Origin: Candidatus Electrothrix scaldis | GTDB lineage: Bacteria; Desulfobacterota; Desulfobulbia; Desulfobulbales; Desulfobulbaceae | Direction of reading: 5' to 3' | Length of the DNA: 64,000 nucleotides | Assembly (NCBI GenBank): GCA_033584155.1 | Contig: CP138355.1 | Span: 2,613,826 to 2,677,825, forward strand | Made by a program: the position numbers and the translations under genes | Part shown: piece by piece, positions 42,040 through 50,097 of the stretch | How positions within the stretch are numbered: the first letter of the stretch is position 1 | How the letters are laid out: every line of letters starts with the position of its first letter | Notes under the pieces: model-generated | Databases searched by the model: none | What the model was told of the DNA's origin: nothing | What the model saw: the letters and a program-made list of their open reading frames with translations, nothing else

Positions 42040-44673
42040 TCACCCTTCACCCTTAGCCTCAAACGCCTTCAGCTCCTTCTTAAACACCCAATTCTTCATC
42101 ACGGTCAACAGGGCCGGAAGAATCCACAGGGTCGCCATACCCGAGTAGAGCATAATAGTGGCCAGGAAGATACCCACGGTTTGATAGGGAACCAGCGGTG
42201 CCAGCAGCAGCGGGGTAAACCCGATGGCGATAACAATGATGTTGCGCAGAATCGCCCGAGCTGGCTCATCAAACATATCTCGGATAGCCGCGCTCCAATC
42301 CCCGGTCTTGGCCATAGTCATCCTGGTGCGCTGGAGGAAATGGATAGCAAAGTCCACAGCCAGGCCCAAAGCCAAAGAGGAGAGTACGGCCACCGGCATA
42401 TCGTAGTCCTTGCCGATCAGACCAATCACGCCGTAGATAAAGCCGATGGTAAAGGTCAGCGGCACCATTGCCAGCAGGCCCCAGGTCGGTGAGCGAAACA
42501 GAACAGCCATCATCAGGAAGACCACAACAAAGCTGGAGAGAAAGGATTCCAGCATACCGGTGACCATCTTGTCCTGCCAAACCACATTGATGTAGGTCAG
42601 ACCTGCCCAGTCATGGCTCAACTCCACAGGCGGGGGATTCTCAGTAAAGTACTGGTCAATATCCTCAATAACCCGCTCCATATCCTTATTATCGCCGCTG
42701 CGCAACTGGAGCCAGATATTGGCCTTGGTGTAATCCGGGGTAACCAGATGCCAGAGATCATCAGGTTTATGGCTGTTCTGAAAGGATATCAGGGTCTGGG
42801 CCACAGCATTGACCGAGTTCGGGATGGAAAAGCGTTGCGGATCACCTTCGAACAGCTCCATATGCACCTTTTTGACCACATCGGCCACAGTGTTGGACTT
42901 GCCCACATCACCTTTCTCGGCCAGATGCTCCTGCAAATCCGAGATGTAGCGCAGCACATCAGGACGCTTGAATACCTCTTTCTGGCTGCCTACACTGGGC
43001 AGGATATCCAGGACCTTAGTCCAGGAATCGTACACAGTATCATCGTCCTCCGGCGCATTGTCAAGTTCGATATTCCAGAGCTGCGCCAGAGCATCTTTGA
43101 ACTCCTGCGTTGTTTTGCTGTCTGCAAGCTCCTGATCTATATCTTCCTGGGCAGCGGTCAGGATGGCCGGGGTCTCTTGCAGGGCGGAATGGAGTTTTCC
43201 TTTCAGCTGCTCAGCTGCCTGAGCCAGAGTCATTTCCTGCACTTTGCCGGTCAGGATCAGGTAGGCTTCATAGGTTCCACCGAAATGGCTGTTCAATACC
43301 CTGTCTGCTACCCGGATTTCGTGACTCTTCTTAAACCACTTGACCGGGTTATCATTCACCTGGATCATGAGAATGCCAACCACACCCACGATCATGATGC
43401 CTATATTGACGCCGATAACCACCCAGGGCTTGCCGGAAGAAGTCTTGCCAATCCAGCGCAGATGGCGGTTGAGCAGGGAATTTTTATGAGAGCTGTCCGT
43501 GGTATCAACACCGAAATTCTCCAGTTTGTTCTCCGGGATCATCATTACATAAGCCGGGATGAAAACAATGGTCAGGAACCAAGCCAGCAGAATACCCAGA
43601 GCCACAAAAATACCAAATGCCTGAACCGGCGGGATGGGGGTAAAGGCCAAAGAGGCAAACCCGGCGGAAGAGGTCAGGGAGGTGAAAAACATGGGCTTGA
43701 ACAGATCGCCCATGACGTAAATCAGGGTTTCTTTTTTGTTCTTGCGCTGCTGATAGGCATCAAAAAATTCGGATAAGATATGAACCGAATCCACCACCGC
43801 AATGGGCATGATAAAGATGGGGATCATGGAGCTCATGATATGCAGGGTGTTGCCGGTGCCGATGAGCATTCCCATGGTTACAATCACCGTACATAGAGCA
43901 ATGATCATCGGAGCGATAATCAGCTGGAGATTGCGGAAGAAAAAGAGCATGAGCAGGAAGATCATCAGCATAGCCAGGGGCGCGGAAACCGCCATCTGGA
44001 CAAACATCTCCTTACCAAAGGTGTCCTCAGCCACAGGCAGACCTGTGATGTGAAACTCGTCATCACCTGCGCCGATTTCAGCAATCTTCTCTTTCAGCTT
44101 TTCCGCAACAGAATGGGCAAAATCTTTTTTGGTGATAGGCAGGTAGATGCCCAGGGCCTTGCCGTCTTCAGAGACCATCGTGCCCTTGAGCAGTGGGTTA
44201 TTCAGGGCGTAATCCCGAATCTTCAGAGCCTCCTCCCTAGTCTTGGGTGGTTCCTTCATCAGCCACTCAAAGCGGACCTGTCCCAGCCCGGCCTGGAGGA
44301 TATTATCCACATTATCCGGAGCAATGATATCCCGGCTCACCACTCGACGTTCCGGGTCATCAGGATCTGCCAGGGTGGCAGCAAATTTACTCAGGGTGTT
44401 GACCCGCTGCAGGGTTTCCGGGTTAAACACCCCGTCCGGGTTGTGTTCATTGACCACACCCAGGACAACCACATCATAGAGTCCGAACTCTTTCTTTGTC
44501 TGATCGTGAAAGACACGCACCGCCTCATGCTCAGAGAGCATGTTTTCCGGATCAGTGTCCACATGCACCTTTACAATAAAGGCCCCGATAATGATGGTAA
44601 ACGCAACCATGATCGCGGTGACGATCTTTGGTTTACGCAGAGAAAACTGAATTGCTCTGGTCGAGAGATCCAT
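42040..44673 (-). CDS. RND/MMPL family exporter
   Basis: 877 residues with about 12 membrane helices in two halves, each half starting with a helix followed by a large periplasmic loop, and then a five-helix bundle (sterol-sensing-like). The N-terminal helix (RKPKIVTAIMVAFTIII) and the segments around SMIPIFIMPIAVVDSVH and ALGLAVDFAIHFLQRTR are characteristic of the hydrophobe exporters related to MmpL and HpnN. It likely moves lipids or hydrophobic compounds from the inner membrane. CAGGAGG is the ribosome site. The ArsR gene lies 43 bases upstream. Confidence 0.92.
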   Translation of the reverse strand: MDLSTRAIQFSLRKPKIVTAIMVAFTIIIGAFIVKVHVDTDPENMLSEHEAVRVFHDQTKKEFGLYDVVVLGVVNEHNPDGVFNPETLQRVNTLSKFAATLADPDDPERRVVSRDIIAPDNVDNILQAGLGQVRFEWLMKEPPKTREEALKIRDYALNNPLLKGTMVSEDGKALGIYLPITKKDFAHSVAEKLKEKIAEIGAGDDEFHITGLPVAEDTFGKEMFVQMAVSAPLAMLMIFLLMLFFFRNLQLIIAPMIIALCTVIVTMGMLIGTGNTLHIMSSMIPIFIMPIAVVDSVHILSEFFDAYQQRKNKKETLIYVMGDLFKPMFFTSLTSSAGFASLAFTPIPPVQAFGIFVALGILLAWFLTIVFIPAYVMMIPENKLENFGVDTTDSSHKNSLLNRHLRWIGKTSSGKPWVVIGVNIGIMIVGVVGILMIQVNDNPVKWFKKSHEIRVADRVLNSHFGGTYEAYLILTGKVQEMTLAQAAEQLKGKLHSALQETPAILTAAQEDIDQELADSKTTQEFKDALAQLWNIELDNAPEDDDTVYDSWTKVLDILPSVGSQKEVFKRPDVLRYISDLQEHLAEKGDVGKSNTVADVVKKVHMELFEGDPQRFSIPNSVNAVAQTLISFQNSHKPDDLWHLVTPDYTKANIWLQLRSGDNKDMERVIEDIDQYFTENPPPVELSHDWAGLTYINVVWQDKMVTGMLESFLSSFVVVFLMMAVLFRSPTWGLLAMVPLTFTIGFIYGVIGLIGKDYDMPVAVLSSLALGLAVDFAIHFLQRTRMTMAKTGDWSAAIRDMFDEPARAILRNIIVIAIGFTPLLLAPLVPYQTVGIFLATIMLYSGMATLWILPALLTVMKNWVFKKELKAFEAKGEG

Positions 44674-44715
44674 GACTGCCTCCTGTTATTTATCTCTTCC
44701 TTGCTTGATATCTGT

Positions 44716-45000
44716 TTAGGCGATGGCGCAAAATAACTGCTTCATCGTCTTCATTAACTCGATAATTCGCTCGTCCGCAATACGATTGTAAATAAAATTC
44801 GCTTCTTTGCGCGAGTCGATGATACCTTGGTTTCTCATTATGTTCAAATGCTGACTGATATTTGCCCCACTGGTTTCCACTTCTTCCCGAATTTCACTCA
44901 CTGTCAGCTCTTTATCCTGGAGAAGGCAGAGAATTTTTAAGCGAATAGGGTGAGATATGGATTTGAGCAAAATAGCCAGATTATCGACTTGGTCATCCAT
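44716..45000 (-). CDS. ArsR-family transcriptional regulator
   Basis: 94 residues forming one winged helix-turn-helix (ISHPIRLKILCLLQDKELTVSEI to GANISQHLNIMRNQGIID). No obvious metal-binding Cys motif (the single Cys near 27 and another near 91), so it may sense something other than metals. It is the first gene of the exporter operon and probably represses it. GGAG lies before the ATG. Expected operator: the AT-rich stretch just upstream. Confidence 0.9.
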   Translation of the reverse strand: MDDQVDNLAILLKSISHPIRLKILCLLQDKELTVSEIREEVETSGANISQHLNIMRNQGIIDSRKEANFIYNRIADERIIELMKTMKQLFCAIA

Positions 45001-45021
45001 CTTTTTTCTCCGGCCTAGAGA

Positions 45022-45062
45022 TTTAGCAATTAACTAATTAACGATATAATTAAATACTAACT
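45022..45062 (-). promoter_or_regulatory. AT-rich promoter/operator region of the arsR-exporter operon
   Basis: The short stretch contains repeated AATTAACTAATTAAC and TATAATTAAAT blocks upstream of the ArsR start; overlapping half-sites of this kind are typical ArsR targets. A -10-like TAATTATAT can be seen on the minus strand. No exact palindrome was fixed. Confidence 0.35.
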
Positions 45063-45111
45063 ACACTTTTGTCAATGAAAAATTCGCGTAGTATATTTCT
45101 TAGAGCCAAAA

Positions 45112-45150
45112 AATAAGGGGAGATTCTTCAGAAAGAATCTCCCCTTATTC
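45112..45150 (-). terminator. Strong bidirectional terminator
   Basis: AATAAGGGGAGATTCTT pairs with AAGAATCTCCCCTTATT around a four-base loop (17 bp). A T-rich run follows on the minus strand, ending the membrane-protein transcript (stop at 45224). Confidence 0.88.
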
Positions 45151-45223
45151 TCATGATTCTATAAAGATCACCCGCAACGATGGCACAACGACTATGGGCG
45201 TGATAGAGCAATAACCAAGAAGA

Positions 45224-45733
45224 TTATTCCGCCAAGAGCTCCGCGTCTCCTTGCTTGCTGCGTTTGGGAAAAAGGTGCAGTAGCAGATAAACCCCCAGTG
45301 CAATAGCCAAGAGGTACAGAGCGCCGTCGGGCATAATCCGATTTTCCGGGCGAAATAAGGCTAAGAGCGCAAGCACTGCTATAAATTGATATCCCTGCCG
45401 GAAATAGCGAATCACCTTCGTTAGGGCATAAAAATTAATCGCAGGGACAAGTAATTCTACAAGCAGTAAAGGAGAAAATTGATCCATCGCAACTGCATTT
45501 AACTGTATTAAAGCGATAAAATAAAGTTTCTTCACCGTAACGATCAGCACTGCCACAACCAAGAGCCAATTGAGCCAAACTATTTTTTTTCTCTTTTTTT
45601 CTGTGGGATATTGTTCCAGATACCAGACGACATCTTCTTTGGTATCAGCTGTTGCCAGGGTCTTGAGGATTTCCTTCTTGCTGCGCCCTTTTTTAAGCTC
45701 AGCACGCACCTGTTGTTCAAGTGGATCGGTCAT
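45224..45733 (-). CDS. Small membrane protein of unknown function
   Basis: About 169 residues: a soluble helical head (about 1-50, EQQVRAELKKGRSKKEILKT) and three to four membrane helices (about 55-75, 83-105, 118-133, 138-155), ending in a basic tail. I do not recognise the family. ATG 45733 has GGAG 8 bases upstream; a further in-frame start at 45784 would add 17 residues without a better site. Flanked by terminators on both sides, so it is a single-gene unit. Confidence 0.6.
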   Translation of the reverse strand: MTDPLEQQVRAELKKGRSKKEILKTLATADTKEDVVWYLEQYPTEKKRKKIVWLNWLLVVAVLIVTVKKLYFIALIQLNAVAMDQFSPLLLVELLVPAINFYALTKVIRYFRQGYQFIAVLALLALFRPENRIMPDGALYLLAIALGVYLLLHLFPKRSKQGDAELLAE

Positions 45734-45872
45734 ACACCATTCTCCGTAGTTATTTTTATTTCCTCTCCAGAGAGGAGCAATCATATTTCGGAGACACTAC
45801 TTAAAATACATCGTAATATCAACTAAGATATTCAGCACCAACTGTTTCTATAAAACACTATTCTGAGCATAT

Positions 45873-45907
45873 AAATAAGGGCGCCCCTGGAAGGGTCGCC
45901 CTTATTT
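45873..45907. terminator. Terminator after the cysteine protease gene
   Basis: AAATAAGGGCG-CCCCT pairs with AGGG-CGCCCTTATTT, 11 bp plus an inner stem. It lies 53 bases after the protease stop (minus strand). The flanking A/T runs could serve either strand. Confidence 0.7.
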
Positions 45908-45959
45908 AAATTAAGTGAAAAAAATCCTTTTATATCAGGATATTTTCCATTCCCATCAC

Positions 45960-47513
45960 TCAAGGAGCGCACTTGCCGTTGCGACAAACATTGGAGCAGC
46001 ATTCACTGCCAGACTGACACGCAGCATTTTTTCCGCCGCATTGGCAGGCCGCTGAAGCAAAACAATCACTGTCTGCACAGTCTATGGCACCGTCGGAATC
46101 ATCATCCAGGCCGTTATCACAAATCTCCTGCGCAGTCACCGGACAATCTGCCGGACAAGTGCTGTTATCTTCTTCTGCATCACAAACGCCGTCGCCGCAA
46201 ACAGGCACAGGACAATCTATAGCGCAGTTTGTGCTGTTTTCCTCACCCTCGCACGTCCCATCTCCGCAACAGTAGCTGGACCAGCAGTCCGAGCAGGAAT
46301 AATCTTCTTTGTTCGATTGACAGATATCATCGCATTTTCCTTTGAAACAACCGCCACAGGTACCACCAGCTGTTCCGCCGATGCAGTCGCTTGGGCAGGA
46401 GGAGCAATTTTCACCAGCGTCACAGACACCGTTACCGCAGAGTGATGCACAGAAATCAGCTGCCTCGTCACAGACAGTTCCCAGCCCGCAGGGATCACCC
46501 GTGCTACCGCAACTCTGTGTTGCCTCGTTGCAGACTTCTTCTCCGTTGCAAAAACTTCCGTCGCTGCCGCAGGTAATAGCTGTTCCTGCCTGACAGGCAC
46601 CAGTGCTTACGTTACAGGTTTCCTGCCCGTTACAATATACACCGTCATCGCATTCAGCATCCGAAGAGCAAGCCAAGGAGGTCAGGCTGAAGTTTGCCAT
46701 ACCGAATCCAAGGTCGTTGGCATGACCGGAATAAGCGATCCAGAAGGTTCCGTCTCCGTTGGGGCCGCCGAACTCGCCCCAGCTGTTTTTGCAAAGGTAT
46801 GCCTGCTTGCTGTCATCCCAACCGATCAGCAGCACAGCATGGCCGCCTTTAACGTCGGCAGCGGTATTAATATAAACCTCACCAGGCTGACCATAATTCC
46901 AGTAGGTATAGAAGTCTCCATGCACAGTATAACGCCAGTAACTGGGGCCGTAGGTGTACAGAGAATTTTTAAAGTCAGCTTCAGCCACAGTATGCCAACC
47001 TGTTACCCGATAGTTGAGCTGGGCTCCCTCTTCATTGATGCAGGTCGTTGTATCGGAAGCAGTATATGGAAAATAGTCTTCATCACTGGGCCCGTCTCCT
47101 TCCCAGAAACGGATAGCATTGGCACTCCCACCGGAGCATCCCCACATGGCTGTGTTGCAGGACACCTGCTGTTGCTCGGAGAGATCTTCCGGCCCGACAT
47201 TGTATGCCCTGAGCAGATGCGACTCCATAGCCCCGACACTGGCAAAGGCCCAGCAGGAACCGCATGAGCCTTGATTTTTGGCTGAGGTGACAATGCCGTC
47301 GTTACGGGCATCATAGGAAGCAGGTAATTCCCCGGCCATATCCATTGCCGAGAGTTTAAGATGTTTTTTATAAATTTCTTTAGGTAACGGAATGTCACCG
47401 AGGGGGTAGCTTTTCGGCTTCTGTGATTTAGCAAAACCTGGACCGGTCAGGCAGGTAAAGCAGAAGGCTAAGACAAGAGCAAATATTGTTGTTCTTCTGT
47501 TCAGTTTCTTCAT
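45960..47513 (-). CDS. Secreted papain-like (C1A) cysteine protease with Cys-rich tail
   Basis: 517 residues. Signal peptide ends near GFAKS. A C1A catalytic domain (about 60-280) keeps the triad: Gln and Cys in KNQGSCGSCWAF, His in GGHAVLLIGWD and Asn in CKNSWGEFGG. The long C-terminal part (about 285-517) is rich in Cys with repeated patterns of the type CGDGVCDAEEDNSTCPADC and short EGF-like or Asp-rich Ca-binding-like blocks (DDDSDGAIDC), as seen in secreted myxobacterial and deltaproteobacterial proteins. It is probably exported and cell-surface or extracellular. A distinctive gene in this setting. Confidence 0.9.
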   Translation of the reverse strand: MKKLNRRTTIFALVLAFCFTCLTGPGFAKSQKPKSYPLGDIPLPKEIYKKHLKLSAMDMAGELPASYDARNDGIVTSAKNQGSCGSCWAFASVGAMESHLLRAYNVGPEDLSEQQQVSCNTAMWGCSGGSANAIRFWEGDGPSDEDYFPYTASDTTTCINEEGAQLNYRVTGWHTVAEADFKNSLYTYGPSYWRYTVHGDFYTYWNYGQPGEVYINTAADVKGGHAVLLIGWDDSKQAYLCKNSWGEFGGPNGDGTFWIAYSGHANDLGFGMANFSLTSLACSSDAECDDGVYCNGQETCNVSTGACQAGTAITCGSDGSFCNGEEVCNEATQSCGSTGDPCGLGTVCDEAADFCASLCGNGVCDAGENCSSCPSDCIGGTAGGTCGGCFKGKCDDICQSNKEDYSCSDCWSSYCCGDGTCEGEENSTNCAIDCPVPVCGDGVCDAEEDNSTCPADCPVTAQEICDNGLDDDSDGAIDCADSDCFASAACQCGGKNAACQSGSECCSNVCRNGKCAP

Positions 47514-47543
47514 CTCCTTTCCTTTTTTTATTTTTTCTGTTAT

Positions 47544-47573
47544 GCCGTCAGCACTGACAGCGTATAATATATA
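47544..47573 (-). promoter_or_regulatory. Promoter-like region with palindrome upstream of the protease gene
   Basis: GCCGTCAGCACTGACAGC is an 18-bp imperfect palindrome 31 bases before the protease start, with a -10-like TATATTATAC on the minus strand just upstream of it. The palindrome could be a regulator site. Not confirmed. Confidence 0.35.
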
Positions 47574-47620
47574 CTCTATGTATTGGATAAAAGTCTATAG
47601 TTGTGACCAGCAATTGAAAT

Positions 47621-47654
47621 AAAAAAAGAGCGGTTCTTTACGAACCGCTCTTTT
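47621..47654. terminator. Terminator after the riboswitch-linked secreted protein gene
   Basis: AAAAGAGCGGTTC pairs with GAACCGCTCTTTT (13 bp, loop of 5) flanked by A/T runs, 42 bases after the stop of the gene ending at 47696 (minus). Able to act in both directions. Confidence 0.9.
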
Positions 47655-47695
47655 ACAAAGCTCTTCAGCTCCTTCAGCTCTATTGCGTTATTAGC

Positions 47696-48721
47696 TTACT
47701 TGCATGTGAACTTGAGCTCGGATTTCATAGCCCAACTGCCTTTTGCGACAATCTGGTCGCCAGCGGCCCAAGCGGTTTCCTGGCCAAGAGTGTCATGAAG
47801 TACGGATGCATGGGCAGCCACATCTGCATTCAGCTCCAGAGCCATTCCTCCGCCATCACATAACATTTCCTGCAGGTTGCCGAAGTTCTCCAAGGGAATC
47901 TCAACTTCTTTGACTGTATCAGCTACATTCTCACTAACATGAGGGAAGTTTCCAATTTTAGGATTTCCTTTTTTGTTCGCAGGGAGTACCGGATCTTCGT
48001 TGTTCTCTACCCAAAGATGTGTTTGGTCAATATGCCAGCCGTTGTCGGTTTCATAGGTGACAATCAAGGTGTCTGCATCACCGTCTTCGTCCTGATCCTC
48101 GACTCTGGCGCATACATAGCCGACATCAATATTCTGTCCAGCGACCAGAGGCTGACGTTTCAGTTCGTCTGTGCAGACCTGAGGGGTGAGCTTGTCGATG
48201 GGCTGCAGGGGTTCGGAGAATTCGACATCAATACCTTTTTCTTCCTCAACAACAGGATCGCAAGGCCCCGGAACCTGAGCAACAGCAAAAAGCTTTCCGG
48301 CTTTGACAGCCACCATACATGTTCCTGTCACTCCTGTAAGGTCTCCTTCAAAAACAAAGGAGTAATCACCGGAGTCTCCTCTTTTCACTGGACTGTCCCA
48401 TTTTGTCCAGTCGCCATTTGTAAGACCTTCATAGTCTTGGGGCGCTGTCGGGTCTCCCAAGTCTGCCCCAACTCCATACGCTTCATCTGGAAGGGCAACA
48501 TCAAAATGACTCAATTCGGGGTCGCCGTTGACAGTAACCCTGTATGTAAAGGTTGTGTTAACACCGTTATAAACAGGCTCCTGTAATTCTACAACCCAGC
48601 GTTGATCCAGATCAATGACTTCAAGTTGAGGACCTTGAGCCTGAGCGGTAAAGGGAACTGCAAAAAGAATTGCTGCTGCGGTGATGAAAGTTCTGCGGAT
48701 TTTTTGAGATGTAGTTTTCAT
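47696..48721 (-). CDS. Secreted protein of unknown function under riboswitch control
   Basis: 341 residues with a signal peptide ending at AQAQGP. The mature protein is beta-rich with an acidic character and one conserved-looking block (VGYVCARVEDQDEDGDADTL) rich in Asp; the start PQLEVIDLDQRWVVEL and GYV domains resemble those of exported proteins in Desulfobacterota whose role is not known. Four to five Cys could form disulfides. It is preceded by a c-di-GMP-I riboswitch, so its expression probably follows cyclic di-GMP. AGGAGG is the ribosome site. Possibly an adhesin or surface-layer type protein (inference). Confidence 0.8.
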   Translation of the reverse strand: MKTTSQKIRRTFITAAAILFAVPFTAQAQGPQLEVIDLDQRWVVELQEPVYNGVNTTFTYRVTVNGDPELSHFDVALPDEAYGVGADLGDPTAPQDYEGLTNGDWTKWDSPVKRGDSGDYSFVFEGDLTGVTGTCMVAVKAGKLFAVAQVPGPCDPVVEEEKGIDVEFSEPLQPIDKLTPQVCTDELKRQPLVAGQNIDVGYVCARVEDQDEDGDADTLIVTYETDNGWHIDQTHLWVENNEDPVLPANKKGNPKIGNFPHVSENVADTVKEVEIPLENFGNLQEMLCDGGGMALELNADVAAHASVLHDTLGQETAWAAGDQIVAKGSWAMKSELKFTCK

Positions 48722-48754
48722 AACATACCTCCTGGTAGTAGGGCTTTAACGAAA

Positions 48755-48830
48755 GCAGGCAACCCGGCGGTCTCGCTGTTGAGATCCGTGGCTTTCCGAC
48801 ACCGCCTCACGACGGCTGTGGCTTTATCAA
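48755..48830 (-). promoter_or_regulatory. c-di-GMP-I (GEMM) riboswitch
   Basis: On the minus strand, reading from 48830: AAAGCC, a hairpin CCGTC-GTGA-GGCGG with a GNRA tetraloop, then CGGAAAGCCACGG, a second hairpin TCTC/GAGA, and GCCGGGTTGCC. The order and the conserved AAAGCCACGG and GCCGGGTTGCC blocks match the GEMM-I aptamer. A 5-bp hairpin GCTTT-CGTT-AAAGC follows the aptamer and leads to AGGAGG, suggesting control of translation. It serves the secreted protein gene starting at 48721. An additional hairpin lies just upstream (CTTTCTGG / CCAGAAAG, 48832-48858). Confidence 0.78.
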
Positions 48831-48908
48831 CTTTCTGGCTTCTCCTGTAACCAGAAAGGATGTATTGAAAAACCTGCTAAGATTGCATACAAGCTTCTCT
48901 TAATTTTT

Positions 48909-48937
48909 ATTTAATGTCATGAAGGAAAGATAATCAA
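48909..48937 (-). promoter_or_regulatory. Possible promoter for the riboswitch transcript
   Basis: Minus-strand TTGATT, 17 bases, TTAAAT, placed about 50 bases before the upstream hairpin of the riboswitch. Spacing is right and the boxes fit partly. Confidence 0.35.
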
Positions 48938-49028
48938 ATAGTTTTTACATTTCTCCATTTTTTACCTAATCCCCCCCTATATATCCCCAGCGGTATGGCA
49001 TGATTTGTGCTATTTGATTTTAGAAGCC

Positions 49029-50075
49029 CTATACAATCCACTCTTGAAAAACTTCGTCGGCAAGCATCTCTCCTTGCAGTATTACTTGCCTGTCTCCTTC
49101 CTGAAAAAGGACCTCTCCTGGAGGGAAGGCGCCTTCTATCTTGCGACCAAATCGGATTATTAATCCTGTCACCGCAGCAAGAATGCCCTCCCGCTCTTCA
49201 GGGGTCGAAATAAGAGCTGATCCCCGGCGGAGCAGGGCTGCTGGCCCAGGACGCTCCGGCATATAGAGTAACCAGTCCTCTGCTTCACAAAGTTCTTCCA
49301 GCCGATCATTTTCCTGCTCATTCCGACCCAAGACCAGCCAATGCCCTCCTGGCAGGCGAAACTGGCGCCCTAAGAGCAGGAACTGGATGTCTGTGCTGGT
49401 GATCTCCTCCTTGCCGATACGGAAGAGACCTTCATAAAAACGGCGAATCCGGGTGGCAAGATTGGGGTCGGTTAATACACAACCTCCTGCCGGGGCAGGG
49501 AAATCCGTTATTCCCAGTTCGCGGGCCAGGGCTATCTGGGGTTTGCGGCCCCGCCCGGAAAAAGTATACAGGCGATCGCGATCCACCAAGCCTTCCCGCT
49601 CCGGCAAAGTAGGCGTCATGAGCTGGGCAGAGAGGGGGCGAAGGAGGATATCGCGGCACTCGGCATCCCGCTCAATCAGGTTCAGGGTATCCCTCCGTTG
49701 CGACATGGGGCGTTGCCCCAGGACCTCGCCAGTGATGAGAAAAGAAGCCCCGTACTCTTTGAGCAGCTCTTTGGCCTTGCGGAGCATCATGATCTTGCAA
49801 TCAATGCAGGGATTGAAGTTCTTGCCGAACCCATGACTGGGATTACGCAATAGCTCTATATAGCCAGCACTGAGATCAACCAGCTCCACCTCCAGGCCGT
49901 ATTTTTCTTTTACCTCCTGCTGATAGGCCGCTTCTCTGGCCAGCAGATCATGATCAAAAAAAGGTGTGACGAATTTTAAGGCCCGGACCCGGATACCCTG
50001 CTCGGCAATGACCCGACAGGCAAGGATGGAGTCCAGTCCGCCGGAAAAGAGACCCAGAGCGGTAGTTTCTTGCAT
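49029..50075 (-). CDS. PP-loop (ThiI/MnmA-like) ATPase with NFACT-R-like C-terminus
   Basis: 348 residues. PP-loop LFSGGLDSILA near residue 12 binds ATP; the domain resembles tRNA thiolases and the archaeal-type 4-thiouridine relatives. Cys residues in NPCIDCKIMML and the one in GGCVLTD could form a thiol transfer or iron-sulfur pair. The C-terminus (GGHWLVLGRNEQENDRLEEL) recalls the NFACT-R RNA-binding domain. It probably modifies tRNA. ATG 50075 is preferred to a longer start at 50144, which would overlap recN. It follows recN after 22 bases. Confidence 0.8.
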   Translation of the reverse strand: MQETTALGLFSGGLDSILACRVIAEQGIRVRALKFVTPFFDHDLLAREAAYQQEVKEKYGLEVELVDLSAGYIELLRNPSHGFGKNFNPCIDCKIMMLRKAKELLKEYGASFLITGEVLGQRPMSQRRDTLNLIERDAECRDILLRPLSAQLMTPTLPEREGLVDRDRLYTFSGRGRKPQIALARELGITDFPAPAGGCVLTDPNLATRIRRFYEGLFRIGKEEITSTDIQFLLLGRQFRLPGGHWLVLGRNEQENDRLEELCEAEDWLLYMPERPGPAALLRRGSALISTPEEREGILAAVTGLIIRFGRKIEGAFPPGEVLFQEGDRQVILQGEMLADEVFQEWIV

Positions 50076-50097
50076 AATGTTTCTGTCTGTTTTCTGT

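Noticed and set aside
42613-43776. Long plus-strand open frame opposite the RND exporter
   Set aside because: The exporter on the minus strand has full family structure; the opposite frame has no recognisable domain.
47939-48586. Plus-strand open frame of 215 codons opposite the riboswitch-linked secreted protein
   Set aside because: No ribosome site or domain, and the minus-strand gene has signal peptide, ribosome site and terminator.
48993-49010. TGGCATGATTTGTGCT fits a sigma-54 promoter with correct GG and GC spacing on the plus strand
   Set aside because: It would drive transcription antisense to the PP-loop gene and no plus-strand gene follows, so it is probably chance.
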